From assembly GCF_022369455.1 (NCBI RefSeq), contig NZ_CP059599.1:1206409-1270408 (forward strand): DNA of 64,000 bases, in the 5' to 3' direction. Shown here in pieces: positions 1 through 8,884 of the stretch. This DNA is from Campylobacter sp. RM5004 (GTDB lineage Bacteria; Campylobacterota; Campylobacteria; Campylobacterales; Campylobacteraceae). A program made the position numbers and the translations under genes. Each line of letters opens with the position of its first letter. Positions within the stretch are counted from its first letter, which is position 1. Below the pieces are notes generated by a model, which saw only the letters and a list, made by a program, of their open reading frames with translations, ran no database searches and had not been told where the DNA came from.

Positions 1-2
1 CT

Positions 3-1145
3 GTTGATTTAGATAATGTTTATAGCTTTTTAGATAAAAATGCTAAAGAATTAAGCGATGCTCAATTTGATGATTTTATAAAGTTTATGTTTATTAGTTT
101 AATTAGCTTTATTGTTTTAATGATAATTGCTTATATTTTTACAAATACATTTATATCAAAACCTTTAAAAGTATTAGAGAATAAAGCAGTTGAATTAAGT
201 AGTGGAGATGGCGATTTAACAAATAAACTAGTTGTAAAAGGAAATGATGAAATAGCTCACGCTTCAAAAGCTATTAATGAATTTTTAGAAAAAATTAGAG
301 TTTTAATAGCACAAGCTAAAACAATTTCTACCGAAAATGCTTCAATTGCTAGTGAATTAGGAAATACAAGCTTACAAACAGGTAAAAGAGCTGAAGAAGG
401 AAGCTTAATAGTAAGCGAAATAGCAAATAAAGGTCAAAATACTAAAAACGCTTTAAATATTGGCGTTCAAAAAGCTAAAGATGCTACTACTTCACTAGAT
501 AATGCTTTATTAATGATAGAAAACTCAAACAAAGAAATAGATACTCTAAGTAGTAAAATAATAAATAGTGCAAGCATTGAAAGCGAACTTGCTATGAAGA
601 TAGAAAGACTTAGTGTAGATGCTGATAATGTAAAATCAGTGCTTGAAATAATCAATGAAATAGCAGACCAAACAAATCTATTAGCACTAAATGCTGCTAT
701 TGAAGCAGCTCGTGCGGGAGAATCAGGTCGTGGATTTGCAGTAGTTGCTGATGAGGTAAGAAAACTAGCTGAGCGAACTCAAAGAAGCTTAAGCGAAGTA
801 AATGCTACTATAAATGTTATCGTTCAAGGTATTAAAGATACAAGCGAACAAATGAATATAAACTCAAATCAAATGCAAGATTTAAGCAATATCGCAAATG
901 TTACAAAAGAACACATGCATACAATGAAAGAAAGTGTAACAAATGCAATAAATCAAAGCGAACAAACGGTTCATGATTATATAAATACAAGCGAAGATAT
1001 GGAAAAAATCTTAAATAATTTAAACAATATGAATATAATTACGAATGAAAACGCAAGAAGCGTTGAAGAAATCGCAGGGGCTGCAAGTCATTTAAGCGAG
1101 ATGACTGAAGAGCTTAATAAGAAATTACAAGAGTTTAGAACATGA
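3..1145 (+). CDS. methyl-accepting chemotaxis protein (5' end outside window)
   Basis: This is a chemoreceptor that passes ligand signals to the CheA/CheW array. The reading frame is open from base 3, so the first methionine at 87 is internal and the sensor domain lies off the left edge. Visible in order are a membrane segment (about window residues 30-50), a HAMP region ([15 protein letters not shown]) and a cytoplasmic signalling domain. The signalling domain carries the conserved hairpin tip, with [19 protein letters not shown] and [18 protein letters not shown]. The C-terminus has no CheB/CheR-binding pentapeptide. The stop overlaps the next start (ATGA), so translation of the two genes is probably coupled. 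The family is certain; the ligand is unknown because the sensor domain is missing. Confidence 0.93.
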   Translation, partial: VDLDNVYSFLDKNAKELSDAQFDDFIKFMFISLISFIVLMIIAYIFTNTFISKPLKVLENKAVELSSGDGDLTNKLVVKGNDEIAHASKAINEFLEKIRVLIAQAKTISTENASIASELGNTSLQTGKRAEEGSLIVSEIANKGQNTKNALNIGVQKAKDATTSLDNALLMIENSNKEIDTLSSKIINSASIESELAMKIERLSVDADNVKSVLEIINEIADQTNLLALNAAIEAARAGESGRGFAVVADEVRKLAERTQRSLSEVNATINVIVQGIKDTSEQMNINSNQMQDLSNIANVTKEHMHTMKESVTNAINQSEQTVHDYINTSEDMEKILNNLNNMNIITNENARSVEEIAGAASHLSEMTEELNKKLQEFRT

Positions 1146-1918
1146 AGAAATTATTATTAGTAATGAGTTTTGGTTTAATTTTAGGTGCTGATTATTTAAG
1201 CGATTGTGAAGAAAGCAAAATCGCTGCAGCTTGTTATAATCAAGGCGTGGCTTTATTTAATCAAAATGATTTAGATTCAGCGACTAAGTATTTTATAAAG
1301 GCTTGCGATGGTGATATTAGCAATGCTTGTTATAACTTAGGTGTTATTTATAGCAAAAATAACGATAAGCTAAATGCTAATAAGTATTACAATAAAGCTT
1401 GTGAAAACGGCAATTATGAAGCTTGTTTTTATGCTGGGATTTACGCTAGTGATTTTAATCAAGCAAAAGAGCCTTTAACCAAAGCTTGTGAAAATAATTA
1501 TAAAGACGCTTGTTATAATCTAGGTGTGTTTTATAAAAATAACCAAGATTTAGATAATGCAAAAATATTTTGGAAAAAAGCTTGCGATGAAAACATCATG
1601 CAAGCTTGCTATGGTTTAGGAAGTTTGTATGCTAATGAAAAGAATAATAATCTAGCTATCAAATATCTTTCAATTGCTTGCTCGGCAAAGGATTATAATG
1701 CTTGTTATAATCTAGGAAATGTATATTATGAGCTAAAAGATTATGATAAAGTTGCTATTCTTTGGGGACAAGCTTGTGATAATAAAGACGCTTATGCGTG
1801 CAATAATTTAGGCGTTTTATTTCACGAAAAAGACAAAAATATGGCTAAGTTATATTACAAAAAAGCTTGTGATTTAGGCAATAACATAGCTTGTGAAAAC
1901 TACAATATCTTAAAATAA
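1142..1918 (+). CDS. cysteine-rich Sel1-repeat (Hcp-like) secreted protein
   Basis: The 258-aa protein begins with a short signal peptide ([16 protein letters not shown]). It then consists almost entirely of Sel1-type TPR repeats of about 36 residues, each with two cysteines (ACYNLG...KAC pattern repeated about seven times). This is the layout of the Helicobacter cysteine-rich proteins (Hcp/SLR family), periplasmic or secreted proteins whose repeats are clamped by disulfides. The gene overlaps the chemoreceptor gene by 4 bp, which suggests one transcript, and a hairpin follows at 1917-1942. No catalytic site is evident. A penicillin-binding role was proposed for some Hcp proteins but cannot be inferred here. 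Confidence 0.85.
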   Translation: MKKLLLVMSFGLILGADYLSDCEESKIAAACYNQGVALFNQNDLDSATKYFIKACDGDISNACYNLGVIYSKNNDKLNANKYYNKACENGNYEACFYAGIYASDFNQAKEPLTKACENNYKDACYNLGVFYKNNQDLDNAKIFWKKACDENIMQACYGLGSLYANEKNNNLAIKYLSIACSAKDYNACYNLGNVYYELKDYDKVAILWGQACDNKDAYACNNLGVLFHEKDKNMAKLYYKKACDLGNNIACENYNILK

Positions 1919-1942
1919 GCTAAGAAATATTATTCTTAGCTT
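1917..1942. terminator. hairpin after the Sel1-repeat gene
   Basis: A perfect 10-bp stem AAGCTAAGAA/TTCTTAGCTT with a 6-nt loop overlaps the stop codon of the Sel1-repeat gene. The T-run after it is weak, so termination strength is uncertain. Confidence 0.55.
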
Positions 1943-2000
1943 ACAATCTAATAAAACAAATGCTTTTATCTAAAGATTAAGAAAATTATATGGATTTAGC

Positions 2001-2465
2001 ATGTTAGAATGGATATATAATAAATTAATAAAAGTTTTTATTTCAACTTGCTTTAAAGTTTTAATATTTATTGTTTTATTATATGTAATTTCTTGGTCTT
2101 TTTTAATGTTATATATGGATACTTTTATACTTACTTTAATACCTTTAAGATATTTATTACCATGGTTTTTTATAGATGACGATGATGCTTATGCTCGTGG
2201 TTTTTTATTAGGTTTTTTGTTGCTTATGATATGGAGTTATTTTAGTATATCTGCGACTAAAATCTATTGTAAAAATATTATTAATTTTTATAAAGGCGAG
2301 AAAGATTTAGGTTTTTTATTTTATTTTACCTTATTTAGTATTCTAAATGCCTTTTTTAAATTTTGCTTTTTAAAATTAGGAGATATTCATAATAGCACTT
2401 TAACTCTTGCTATGGCTTTAATATCTACGATTTTAATTTATTTTTACATAAAATCTAAAAAATAA
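2001..2465 (+). CDS. small polytopic membrane protein, function unknown
   Basis: The 154-aa protein has about four hydrophobic segments: residues ~15-40, ~42-58, ~66-88 and ~100-148, the last probably two helices. A short acidic stretch DDDDAYARG lies between the second and third. I do not recognise a family. The gene stands alone on the plus strand with repeat-rich non-coding DNA downstream. The ATG has only a weak ribosome-binding site, and codon use is as AT-rich as its neighbours. Confidence 0.6.
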   Translation: MLEWIYNKLIKVFISTCFKVLIFIVLLYVISWSFLMLYMDTFILTLIPLRYLLPWFFIDDDDAYARGFLLGFLLLMIWSYFSISATKIYCKNIINFYKGEKDLGFLFYFTLFSILNAFFKFCFLKLGDIHNSTLTLAMALISTILIYFYIKSKK

Positions 2466-2488
2466 TAGCCGTAATCACAGCTATTTTT
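2464..2488 (+). terminator. possible terminator hairpin
   Basis: AATAGC pairs with GCTATT across a 10-nt loop and is followed by TTTT, directly at the stop codon of the small membrane protein gene. The stem is short. Confidence 0.45.
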
Positions 2489-2515
2489 AGCAATAAAATA
2501 AATAAAAATAAGTCT

Positions 2516-2675
2516 AATTCCTATTTCAAATTCTTTAAAATTTTAAGTAAAAACTATTGATAATCTTTATAAGCTCGGAACAGCACCCAAAACACAACCT
2601 AACCTAAGCAAATAAAGATTAAGAATAAAAAAGTATAAAAGTATTTAAACAAATAAAAGAATTTGAAATAGGGAT
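2516..2675. repeat. long inverted-repeat element, copy A
   Basis: The element starts with an exact AATTCCTATTTCAAATTC (2516-2533) and ends with the near-complement GAATTTGAAATAGGGAT (2659-2675). The roughly 125-bp body opens with a segment (about 2531-2577) shared, with about three mismatches, with copy B at 2803-2927. Confidence 0.75.
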
Positions 2676-2802
2676 ATTTGCTTTAAACTTTATTTTAGCA
2701 CTTACAAGAATATTTTTAAGAAGTTTAAAAGTTAGCTTTTTAATTTAAATTATATAAAACTAATTAATACTTTTCTTTTATGAAATCTAAATATTATTTT
2801 TA

Positions 2803-2927
2803 AATTCCTATTTCAAATTCTTTGAAATTTTAAGCAAAAACTATTGATAATCATTATAAGCTCGTAACTCAACCAAACTCAACTACTATTTAAGTATTTA
2901 AAAATAAAAGAATTTGAAATAAGAATT
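2803..2927. repeat. long inverted-repeat element, copy B
   Basis: An exact forward 18-mer (2803-2820) and the near-complement GAATTTGAAATAAGAATT (2910-2927) bound the element. Its left body matches copy A closely and its right end shares the AATAAAAGAATTTG junction, so both derive from one ancestral element. Confidence 0.75.
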
Positions 2928-2966
2928 TAAAAACAATATTTAGACTTTATAAAGCTAAAAAAGTCT

Positions 2967-3037
2967 AATTCCTATTTCGTAATTCTTTTTTCAATTTAAT
3001 AAAAACATTAAAGAATTAGGAATAGGAATTACGAATT
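2967..3037. repeat. diverged inverted-repeat element
   Basis: AATTCCTATTTCGTAATTC (2967-2985) faces a complementary arm, GAATTAGG followed by AATAGGAATTACGAATT (3013-3037). This is a variant of the dispersed 18-mer in which the 3' half has changed to CGTAATTC in both arms. Compensating changes like this suggest that the hairpin is maintained. Confidence 0.6.
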
Positions 3038-3127
3038 AAGAATTACAAACTAAGAATTAAGATTAAGAATTTGCTTTGATAATTTAAAAAGTAATTATGA
3101 TTTAAATCTAAGTAGTTTATATTAAAT

Positions 3128-3157
3128 AAAAGAAACTTCACTTAAGAAGTTTCTTTT
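3128..3157 (-). terminator. terminator of the chemoreceptor gene
   Basis: A 12-bp perfect stem AAAAGAAACTTC/GAAGTTTCTTTT with a 6-nt loop lies 22 bp past the stop of the minus-strand chemoreceptor gene and gives a T-run on that strand. Confidence 0.75.
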
Positions 3158-3178
3158 AGCTTTTTAATGTAGTCTTTA

Positions 3179-5128
3179 TTAAAACTTATTCTTCATTACA
3201 GATTCAACTGCACTGCTTGCCATAGAATCTACTTCATCTGATATCTTATTAGTATTATCAGCTACAACAACATTAGCACGTGTTAATTCATCTATACTGC
3301 TTATTGCTTCGTTTATTTGAGTAATAGCTTGAGTTTGTTCTTTAATGCTTTCGCTCATATCATTTATTCCTTGAGTTAATACATTAACACTTGCTTCTAT
3401 TTCTGTTAAAGATTTTTGAGTGCTTTCAGCTAGTTTTCTTACTTCATCAGCAACTACTGCAAAGCCACGTCCGTGCTCACCTGCACGAGCAGCTTCAATT
3501 GCAGCATTAAGTGCAAGTAGATTAATTTGTTCAGCAATGTCTCTTATCATAGTGATTACATTTTTAATATCTTCTCCATTCTTAATCACTTCGTTTGATT
3601 TTTGATTTACTGCATGCATAGATGCACTCATTTCTTCTACTGCTGCTGCACTTTCTTGTAAGCTTGCTGCTTGCTTTCTTGCACCTTCGTTTATATCAAT
3701 AACACTTGTTTTTAGTATTTTTGATTTTTCTTGTAGGTTTCTTGCAGTTTCTAGGTTTGTTTTTAACATATCTCTTATTTGCTTACCTAGCATATTAGTA
3801 GCAAGTTCAACCTTACCTCTAGCATTCTTTATTTCGTTTCTAAAGTCGTTCTGGCTATATTCATCAAAGATTTTTTCAATTGAGTTTGTATTAGCTCCTA
3901 CTTTATCTTCTAAAGTATCAAGCATTTTATTTAATACATTCTTTAGTTCAATTAATTGTGGGTTTGCAGGATTTAGAGTAATTCTTGCTTTTAAATCACC
4001 GCTTTCAATTGCAGCTGCTGTTTGAACGCTTTGTTCTACTGCTTCTTCATCTTTTAATAATGATTGCTTTGTTTTTTCAATGTTTTCATTGATTGCTTTA
4101 GCCATAGAGCCAAATTCATCTTTAGAATATAAATTAATTTTATTTGCATCCTCTTTTTCATGATTTAAAAAATCAAAAAATTCATTTAAACCTAAGGTTA
4201 TTTTTGATAAAGGTTTTAAATAAAAATTAATAGTATATGTTAAAAATCCAACCATAATAATCAAAAATATTAAAAAACTAATCAAAGTAGAATGTCTAGC
4301 ATCTGCAACCGATTTTGTTATAGCACTTTCTAAAATTATCGTGCATATACTAAAACCACTTAAATCATTAACTATACAATAAGCCAAATATTCTTGATTA
4401 TCTTTTATAAATCTAATATGATTTAAATTACTATTAGATTTAAGCTTATTAAGCTCTTGATTTAACCCATTTAACCACTCTGGCTTGCCTAATTCTTTCG
4501 TATTTTCACTAGCAATTATTTCATTGTTTTTATCAAGAATTAAAGTGCTAATATCTTTATTTGATTTAATACTTGTGATAATATCGCTAAAGTCATTAAT
4601 TAAGATATTTCCGCCAATTACAGCTATTATTTGATTATTTTTAAATACAGGAGCAAAAATAGTTGTAGCTTGTTTGCCACTTGAAACATCTTTATAAATT
4701 GATGAGTTACTTGCTCTTCTTAATTCATTAGCTTCTTTAAACCATGCTCTAGTTCTTCCATCAAAATTAGGAATTAATCTAAAGCTTAAATCTGTTTCAG
4801 CTTTATAAACATCACCATTTGCAAGACCTATGAAAAGTCCTTGAAAATCTAATATTCTATTATCATTTGAAATGATTTTTTGAATAAATTCTGGACTTAA
4901 ATCATTAGCGTCTTCAAAAGTTTTTGCAATTTTTTCAATCTGCTCTATACGAGTTTTAATATACTCATCAATATAAGCATTTCTTAACTTTAAATCCCCA
5001 GCAATTGAAGAATCATAATTGCTTATAATTATACTTTCAGTTTTATTGCTTTCTAGATAAGACAATACTAAAAGTAAAACAACAAATAAACTTGCAGTAG
5101 ATAATGAAATTTTGTGCGAAAGTTTCAT
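3179..5128 (-). CDS. methyl-accepting chemotaxis protein with periplasmic Cache sensor
   Basis: This full-length 649-aa group-A-like Tlp receptor has an N-terminal membrane helix (residues ~9-27). A dCache-like periplasmic domain of about 240 residues follows; it contains the [18 protein letters not shown] and [10 protein letters not shown] segments typical of the family. A second helix (~281-303), HAMP and a signalling domain with [18 protein letters not shown] and [16 protein letters not shown] complete it. It is expected to sense a small ligand such as an amino acid or organic acid and feed CheA/CheW. The start at 5128 has a good RBS (AAAGGA). A G7 run just 5' of a possible -10 box (5162-5174) may tune expression. 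Confidence 0.95.
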   Translation of the reverse strand: MKLSHKISLSTASLFVVLLLVLSYLESNKTESIIISNYDSSIAGDLKLRNAYIDEYIKTRIEQIEKIAKTFEDANDLSPEFIQKIISNDNRILDFQGLFIGLANGDVYKAETDLSFRLIPNFDGRTRAWFKEANELRRASNSSIYKDVSSGKQATTIFAPVFKNNQIIAVIGGNILINDFSDIITSIKSNKDISTLILDKNNEIIASENTKELGKPEWLNGLNQELNKLKSNSNLNHIRFIKDNQEYLAYCIVNDLSGFSICTIILESAITKSVADARHSTLISFLIFLIIMVGFLTYTINFYLKPLSKITLGLNEFFDFLNHEKEDANKINLYSKDEFGSMAKAINENIEKTKQSLLKDEEAVEQSVQTAAAIESGDLKARITLNPANPQLIELKNVLNKMLDTLEDKVGANTNSIEKIFDEYSQNDFRNEIKNARGKVELATNMLGKQIRDMLKTNLETARNLQEKSKILKTSVIDINEGARKQAASLQESAAAVEEMSASMHAVNQKSNEVIKNGEDIKNVITMIRDIAEQINLLALNAAIEAARAGEHGRGFAVVADEVRKLAESTQKSLTEIEASVNVLTQGINDMSESIKEQTQAITQINEAISSIDELTRANVVVADNTNKISDEVDSMASSAVESVMKNKF

Positions 5129-5161
5129 TGAGAGTTCCTTTAATTTTGAAATTGAATACTA

Positions 5162-5174
5162 ATTTTACCCCCCC
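5162..5174 (-). promoter_or_regulatory. G7 tract abutting a possible -10 box upstream of the chemoreceptor
   Basis: On the minus strand a run of seven G (5168-5174) is followed directly by TAAAAT (5162-5167), about 34 bp before the ATG at 5128. If TAAAAT is the -10 element, slippage in the G-run would change the upstream spacing. The promoter assignment is inferred from sequence only. Confidence 0.4.
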
Positions 5175-5295
5175 AAGCTTAAAATTTTCTGAATTATGTG
5201 TAAAATTTACACAAATTTTGATTAAATCTTTAATTTTAATTGTAGATATATTCAATTTAAGATAATTTTAATCTTTTATATAAATAAAAATAACA

Positions 5296-5362
5296 GAATT
5301 TGAAATAGGAATTAAGATTTTAATTTATATAAAATATTGTTTTAAATTCCTATTTCAAATTC
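5296..5362. repeat. dispersed inverted repeat, R-F orientation
   Basis: An exact GAATTTGAAATAGGAATT (5296-5313) and an exact AATTCCTATTTCAAATTC (5345-5362) form a long palindrome in the 302-bp gap between ansA and the chemoreceptor gene. The order of the arms is opposite to most other copies. Confidence 0.8.
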
Positions 5363-5398
5363 TTTATTCATTTATAAAAAAGCTTTAAGTAAGATATT

Positions 5399-5427
5399 AA
5401 GAATTTGAATTGTTAATTCAAATTCTT
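5399..5427 (-). terminator. terminator of the ccoG-cme-ansA gene run
   Basis: A 13-bp perfect stem AAGAATTTGAATT/AATTCAAATTCTT with a GTT loop starts 4 bp past the ansA stop. It is built from half of the dispersed repeat motif (GAATTTGAA/TTCAAATTC). Confidence 0.65.
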
Positions 5428-5430
5428 AGT

Positions 5431-6372
5431 TTAATTAAATTGTTTTATTAAATCTTTTATTTGGTCTTTGTTAAACCCTAAACTAAGTGCTACTAAAAGT
5501 AAAATTCTAGCCTTTACATCGCTTAAATATTCGCTCATAATTACGCCATTTTTAGCTAAATCTATTTCAGCTCCAGCGTAGCCATAGGTTTTAAGCCCAG
5601 TTTTGCCACTTTCGCATCTACTTGTCATAATTATAGGCTTTTTGATATTTTTTATACACGGCATATTTTTAGCCATTACATGCCCTGCTCCATAACCACT
5701 AAGCACTATGCCATCGTAATTATCACTAGCAAATTTAAGCAAATCATCATCATAATCAAGGCACATTTTTAGTAAGGCTACTTTTTTGTTTATTTCTTTT
5801 GGAAGTTCTAGTTTTAGACGCTTATAAAAATTATTAAATAAATAAAATTTATCTTCTTTAATCTCTCCAACCAAACCACGATTAAAGCTTGTAAATGTCT
5901 CTAAGCTAAAGGTATTGCTTTTATGAATAAAATTAGCTGAATGAACGCTTTCGTTTAATACACATAAAACACCCAAACCTTTTGCTAAATCGCTATTTGC
6001 TAAAATTATTGCACTATTAATATTTGCTAAATAATCACTTCCTAATTCGCTAGGATTTTTCATAGCGCCCGTAAAAATCAATGGCTCATCTAAATCCCAA
6101 AAAAGATTGCAAAAAAACGCACTTTCTTCAAGCGTATCAGTTCCTTGTGTGATTATTACTGCACGAGAGCCTTTTTTAATTTCTTCTTTTGCTAATGCTA
6201 AAACTTCTAAAAGCATAGAAAAAGTAATATTTGGACTTGAAATATTGCTAAATGTAATTGCGTTTATGTCTTTAAAAGAATTTGTTAAATCGTTTGCATT
6301 TAGGCTAGGGATTGCTCCCTCGCCACTGCTTAGCATAGAAATTGTTCCGCCTAGTGAAATTAGACTAAGCAT
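5431..6372 (-). CDS. ansA: L-asparaginase
   Basis: The enzyme hydrolyses L-asparagine to aspartate and ammonia. The 313-aa protein has the type I/II asparaginase signatures: GGTIS with the nucleophilic Thr10, and QGTDT with Thr78-Asp79, followed by AMK with Lys105. No signal peptide is visible, because the sequence begins directly at the GGTIS strand. It is therefore predicted to be cytoplasmic, unlike the periplasmic asparaginase of some Campylobacter. The gene overlaps hemE by 8 bp and is the last gene of the long minus-strand run. Confidence 0.9.
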   Translation of the reverse strand: MLSLISLGGTISMLSSGEGAIPSLNANDLTNSFKDINAITFSNISSPNITFSMLLEVLALAKEEIKKGSRAVIITQGTDTLEESAFFCNLFWDLDEPLIFTGAMKNPSELGSDYLANINSAIILANSDLAKGLGVLCVLNESVHSANFIHKSNTFSLETFTSFNRGLVGEIKEDKFYLFNNFYKRLKLELPKEINKKVALLKMCLDYDDDLLKFASDNYDGIVLSGYGAGHVMAKNMPCIKNIKKPIIMTSRCESGKTGLKTYGYAGAEIDLAKNGVIMSEYLSDVKARILLLVALSLGFNKDQIKDLIKQFN

Positions 6373-7366
6373 TTCTTACGCACTCTATTAGGTATCTTAC
6401 ATTTTCTACAGGAATATCAGGTAAAATTCCATGCCCAAGGTTAAATATATGAGCTTTATCTTTTACTAATTCTTTAATAATACTTACACCATCTTTAATA
6501 GCTTGCTTGCTATATAATCTACAAGGCTCAAGATTACCTTGCAATACATAAGGAGTTTTTAAAGCTACTTGAAGTGGTGTGCTCCAATCAACGCCTAAAA
6601 CATCAATTTTTGCCTCAAGACATTCAATAAATCCACCTACACCTTTAGGGAATGCTATTATTGCTATATGTGGGTATTTTGTCTTTAAATATTCAGCTAA
6701 TTCGCTTATATATTTCCAAGAAAATTCTAAATACGCACTAGGTTCAAGCGCATTCGCCCAACTATCAAAAATCTGAATAGCATTCGCTCCTGCTTTTATT
6801 TGATTTTCGCAATATTCTTTTAAAACATGAGTTATTTTTGCTAATAATTTATGCATTAATTCTGGTTCTTGATAAAGCATTTTTTTACTTTTTGCATAAG
6901 TTTTTGAGCCTTGCCCTTCTATCATATAAGTTGCAAGCGTCCAAGGTGCTCCACAAAATCCTATTAAAGCCTTATTAGGGGCTAATTTTTCACGAGTTAG
7001 TTTTATAGCATCATAAACATAATTAAGCTTAGCGGCTGCTTTTATATCAAGTCTTGCTACATCGTCGATATTTGTAATAATCTCATCAAAAATAGGACCT
7101 TCACCCGCAGCAAAGCGTAATGGCAAGCCCATTTCAAGTGGCACAACCAAAATATCTGAAAATATAATAGCCGCATCAAAATCTAAAATATCAACAGGCT
7201 GAAGTGTAACTTCGCTTGCTAATTTATAATCTTTACAAAGGCTTAAAAAATCTCCTGCTTTTGCCCTAGTAGCTTTGTATTCAGCTAGGTATCTGCCTGC
7301 TTGACGCATCATCCATATAGGCATAACATCACTTTTTTTACCAAAACAAGTATCTATAAAAATCAT
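6365..7366 (-). CDS. hemE: uroporphyrinogen decarboxylase
   Basis: HemE removes four carboxyl groups from uroporphyrinogen III to give coproporphyrinogen III in haem synthesis. The 333-aa length is normal, and the N-terminal [15 protein letters not shown] motif and the [16 protein letters not shown] motif are both present. It starts 9 bp after yqhA and overlaps ansA by 8 bp, so it is probably transcribed in the chain that begins upstream with cmeABC and ribD. Confidence 0.97.
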   Translation of the reverse strand: MIFIDTCFGKKSDVMPIWMMRQAGRYLAEYKATRAKAGDFLSLCKDYKLASEVTLQPVDILDFDAAIIFSDILVVPLEMGLPLRFAAGEGPIFDEIITNIDDVARLDIKAAAKLNYVYDAIKLTREKLAPNKALIGFCGAPWTLATYMIEGQGSKTYAKSKKMLYQEPELMHKLLAKITHVLKEYCENQIKAGANAIQIFDSWANALEPSAYLEFSWKYISELAEYLKTKYPHIAIIAFPKGVGGFIECLEAKIDVLGVDWSTPLQVALKTPYVLQGNLEPCRLYSKQAIKDGVSIIKELVKDKAHIFNLGHGILPDIPVENVRYLIECVRNA

Positions 7367-7375
7367 TTTTGCTCC

Positions 7376-7900
7376 TTAGTGCTCTTTTTTGTTCTCTTTA
7401 TGATCGCTCTTGTGTAAAGCCCATAATCCTAAGCAAATACACATAATGCCGATAGCTAGATATAGCATATCAATACTTGAATTAAACTTAAGGTTTAATG
7501 CGTGTTGGAAGAAATTAACAACCAAAACCATAACAATAACCTTACCAAGCTTGTCCTTTAGCTCATCTAAGCTATGCACTTCTAAAACTTTACTTTGTTT
7601 ATATTGCTTAAACTCTTCAACATCGCTAATAAAAAGCTCATATATTCCAAAAGAAAATATATAAAATACCAAAGCCATTAAATATAAATCAACAGCTCCA
7701 ACTATCATACTAACAGCTTCTTCGTGAATATCTAAATCAGCTTTTTGAAAATAATAAGAATATGCGATTTTTATAACCTTATAAACATCAAAACTAGCTA
7801 TAAAAAACAATATAAAAGCACCTAAAAGACCAAAAATTACAGGTAAAATTGTAATAAATCTAGAATTAACTAGAAATTTCTCAAAATACTTTTCTAACAT
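7376..7900 (-). CDS. YqhA-family (UPF0114) inner-membrane protein
   Basis: The 174-aa protein opens with a pattern typical of the YqhA/TIGR00645 family (EKFLVNSRFITILPVIFG) and has about four membrane helices (residues ~15-40, ~60-88, ~120-135, ~140-165). The molecular role of the family is unknown. The ATG follows the ribD stop with no gap, and hemE starts 9 bp after its stop. C. jejuni carries a similar protein near cmeABC, as I recall, which supports the assignment. Confidence 0.8.
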   Translation of the reverse strand: MLEKYFEKFLVNSRFITILPVIFGLLGAFILFFIASFDVYKVIKIAYSYYFQKADLDIHEEAVSMIVGAVDLYLMALVFYIFSFGIYELFISDVEEFKQYKQSKVLEVHSLDELKDKLGKVIVMVLVVNFFQHALNLKFNSSIDMLYLAIGIMCICLGLWALHKSDHKENKKEH

Positions 7901-8884
7901 TTATTTCCTTATTTCATAAAATCCGAATTGCTGAAATTCGTGGGGCTTATTATAAAAATCTTTTGTAGTGCTTTGATAAATAGGGCTTAAACTTAGCTTA
8001 AAATCGCTTGAATTATTATAGGTAGAATTTCCTTGTTGTAAAAATAACCAATCTATTTGATTTTTAAAAAGCTCTAAGGCATTAAAGCCACCTTCTATCA
8101 TTACAAATTTTATATTTTTTGCTTTTAATTCTTCTTTTAGGTTTAAAGGGTTTTTGCCAAATTCTATGCTTCTATTTGCTTTAAAAATATTAAGGAATTT
8201 GAATTCGGAATTAAGATTTTGAAAATGTCTTGAGAATATTAATAAATTAGGAGCTTTTTTGCTAGTTGAAAATCTTGCATCAAGCATAGGATTATCAAGC
8301 CTTAAAGTATTTCCACAAATTATTAAAGCATCAAGCTTTGAGCGAATTTCATGAAAATAAGCTCTTAAATATTCATTACTGATTGAGCCTTCATTATTAA
8401 AATTAAGATTAATTGCAAGTTTAAATAAAACAAAAGGCTCATTTTTAAGCCAAAATTTAAATGGTTTTATAAGCTCATCGCATTCATCTTTTAATACACC
8501 TAAAACCACATTTATACCTGATTTTCTAAGCTCGTTTATTCCGTTTTGACTCTCATCACTTGAGCCTATAAAAACTTCTTTAACACCATATTTTATAAGT
8601 AATTCATGACAAGGCGGAGTGCGACCTTGCTTACTACAAGGCTCTAAAGTAACATAAAAAGTGCTATCTTTTAATGCGTCTTTTCCATAATTTTCAAGTA
8701 TTTCATTAACACACAGCCTTTCAGCGTGAAATGTACCAACAGCTTTATGTGCTTTAATAGATAAAATCTTGCCGTATTTATCTAAGACTAGACATCCTAC
8801 GGCAGGATTTGGATAGGTTAAAAATTGATATTTCCAAGCCTCTTTTAAGGCTAGGCTCATATAAAAATCATTTCCTAAACTCAA
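7901..8884 (-). CDS. ribD: riboflavin biosynthesis deaminase/reductase RibD
   Basis: This bifunctional enzyme deaminates the pyrimidine product of GTP cyclohydrolase II and then reduces its ribosyl chain, on the way to riboflavin. The N-terminal deaminase domain carries the zinc motif HAE (His53, Glu55) and PCSKQGRTPPC (Cys83, Cys92). The C-terminal reductase half is short (327 aa in total). The coding sequence contains a variant of the dispersed repeat (8194-8212), which encodes NLNSEFKF in the reductase domain. It overlaps cmeC by 17 bp. Confidence 0.9.
   Translation of the reverse strand: MSLGNDFYMSLALKEAWKYQFLTYPNPAVGCLVLDKYGKILSIKAHKAVGTFHAERLCVNEILENYGKDALKDSTFYVTLEPCSKQGRTPPCHELLIKYGVKEVFIGSSDESQNGINELRKSGINVVLGVLKDECDELIKPFKFWLKNEPFVLFKLAINLNFNNEGSISNEYLRAYFHEIRSKLDALIICGNTLRLDNPMLDARFSTSKKAPNLLIFSRHFQNLNSEFKFLNIFKANRSIEFGKNPLNLKEELKAKNIKFVMIEGGFNALELFKNQIDWLFLQQGNSTYNNSSDFKLSLSPIYQSTTKDFYNKPHEFQQFGFYEIRK
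8194..8212. repeat. dispersed-repeat variant inside ribD
   Basis: GGAATTTGAATTCGGAATT matches the variant arm of the dispersed family seen at 18350 and 20206 (AATTCCGAATTCAAATTC). Here it lies within the ribD reductase domain and keeps the frame open. Confidence 0.6.

Larger units (their letters stand above)
2466..3178. other. 713-bp gene-free region filled with inverted-repeat elements
   Basis: No convincing ORF or RNA gene is visible. The stretch holds two related long elements (2516-2675 and 2803-2927), a third palindromic cluster of the same family (2967-3037) and the terminator of the minus-strand chemoreceptor gene (3128-3157). Confidence 0.7.

Noticed and set aside
2570-2615. tRNA-like C-rich patch
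   Set aside because: No cloverleaf, T-loop GTTC or CCA could be formed; it is the body of repeat copy A.
5043-5255. 70-aa minus-strand frame crossing the G7 tract
   Set aside because: It overlaps the start of the chemoreceptor gene in another frame, has no RBS, and its composition is that of non-coding DNA.
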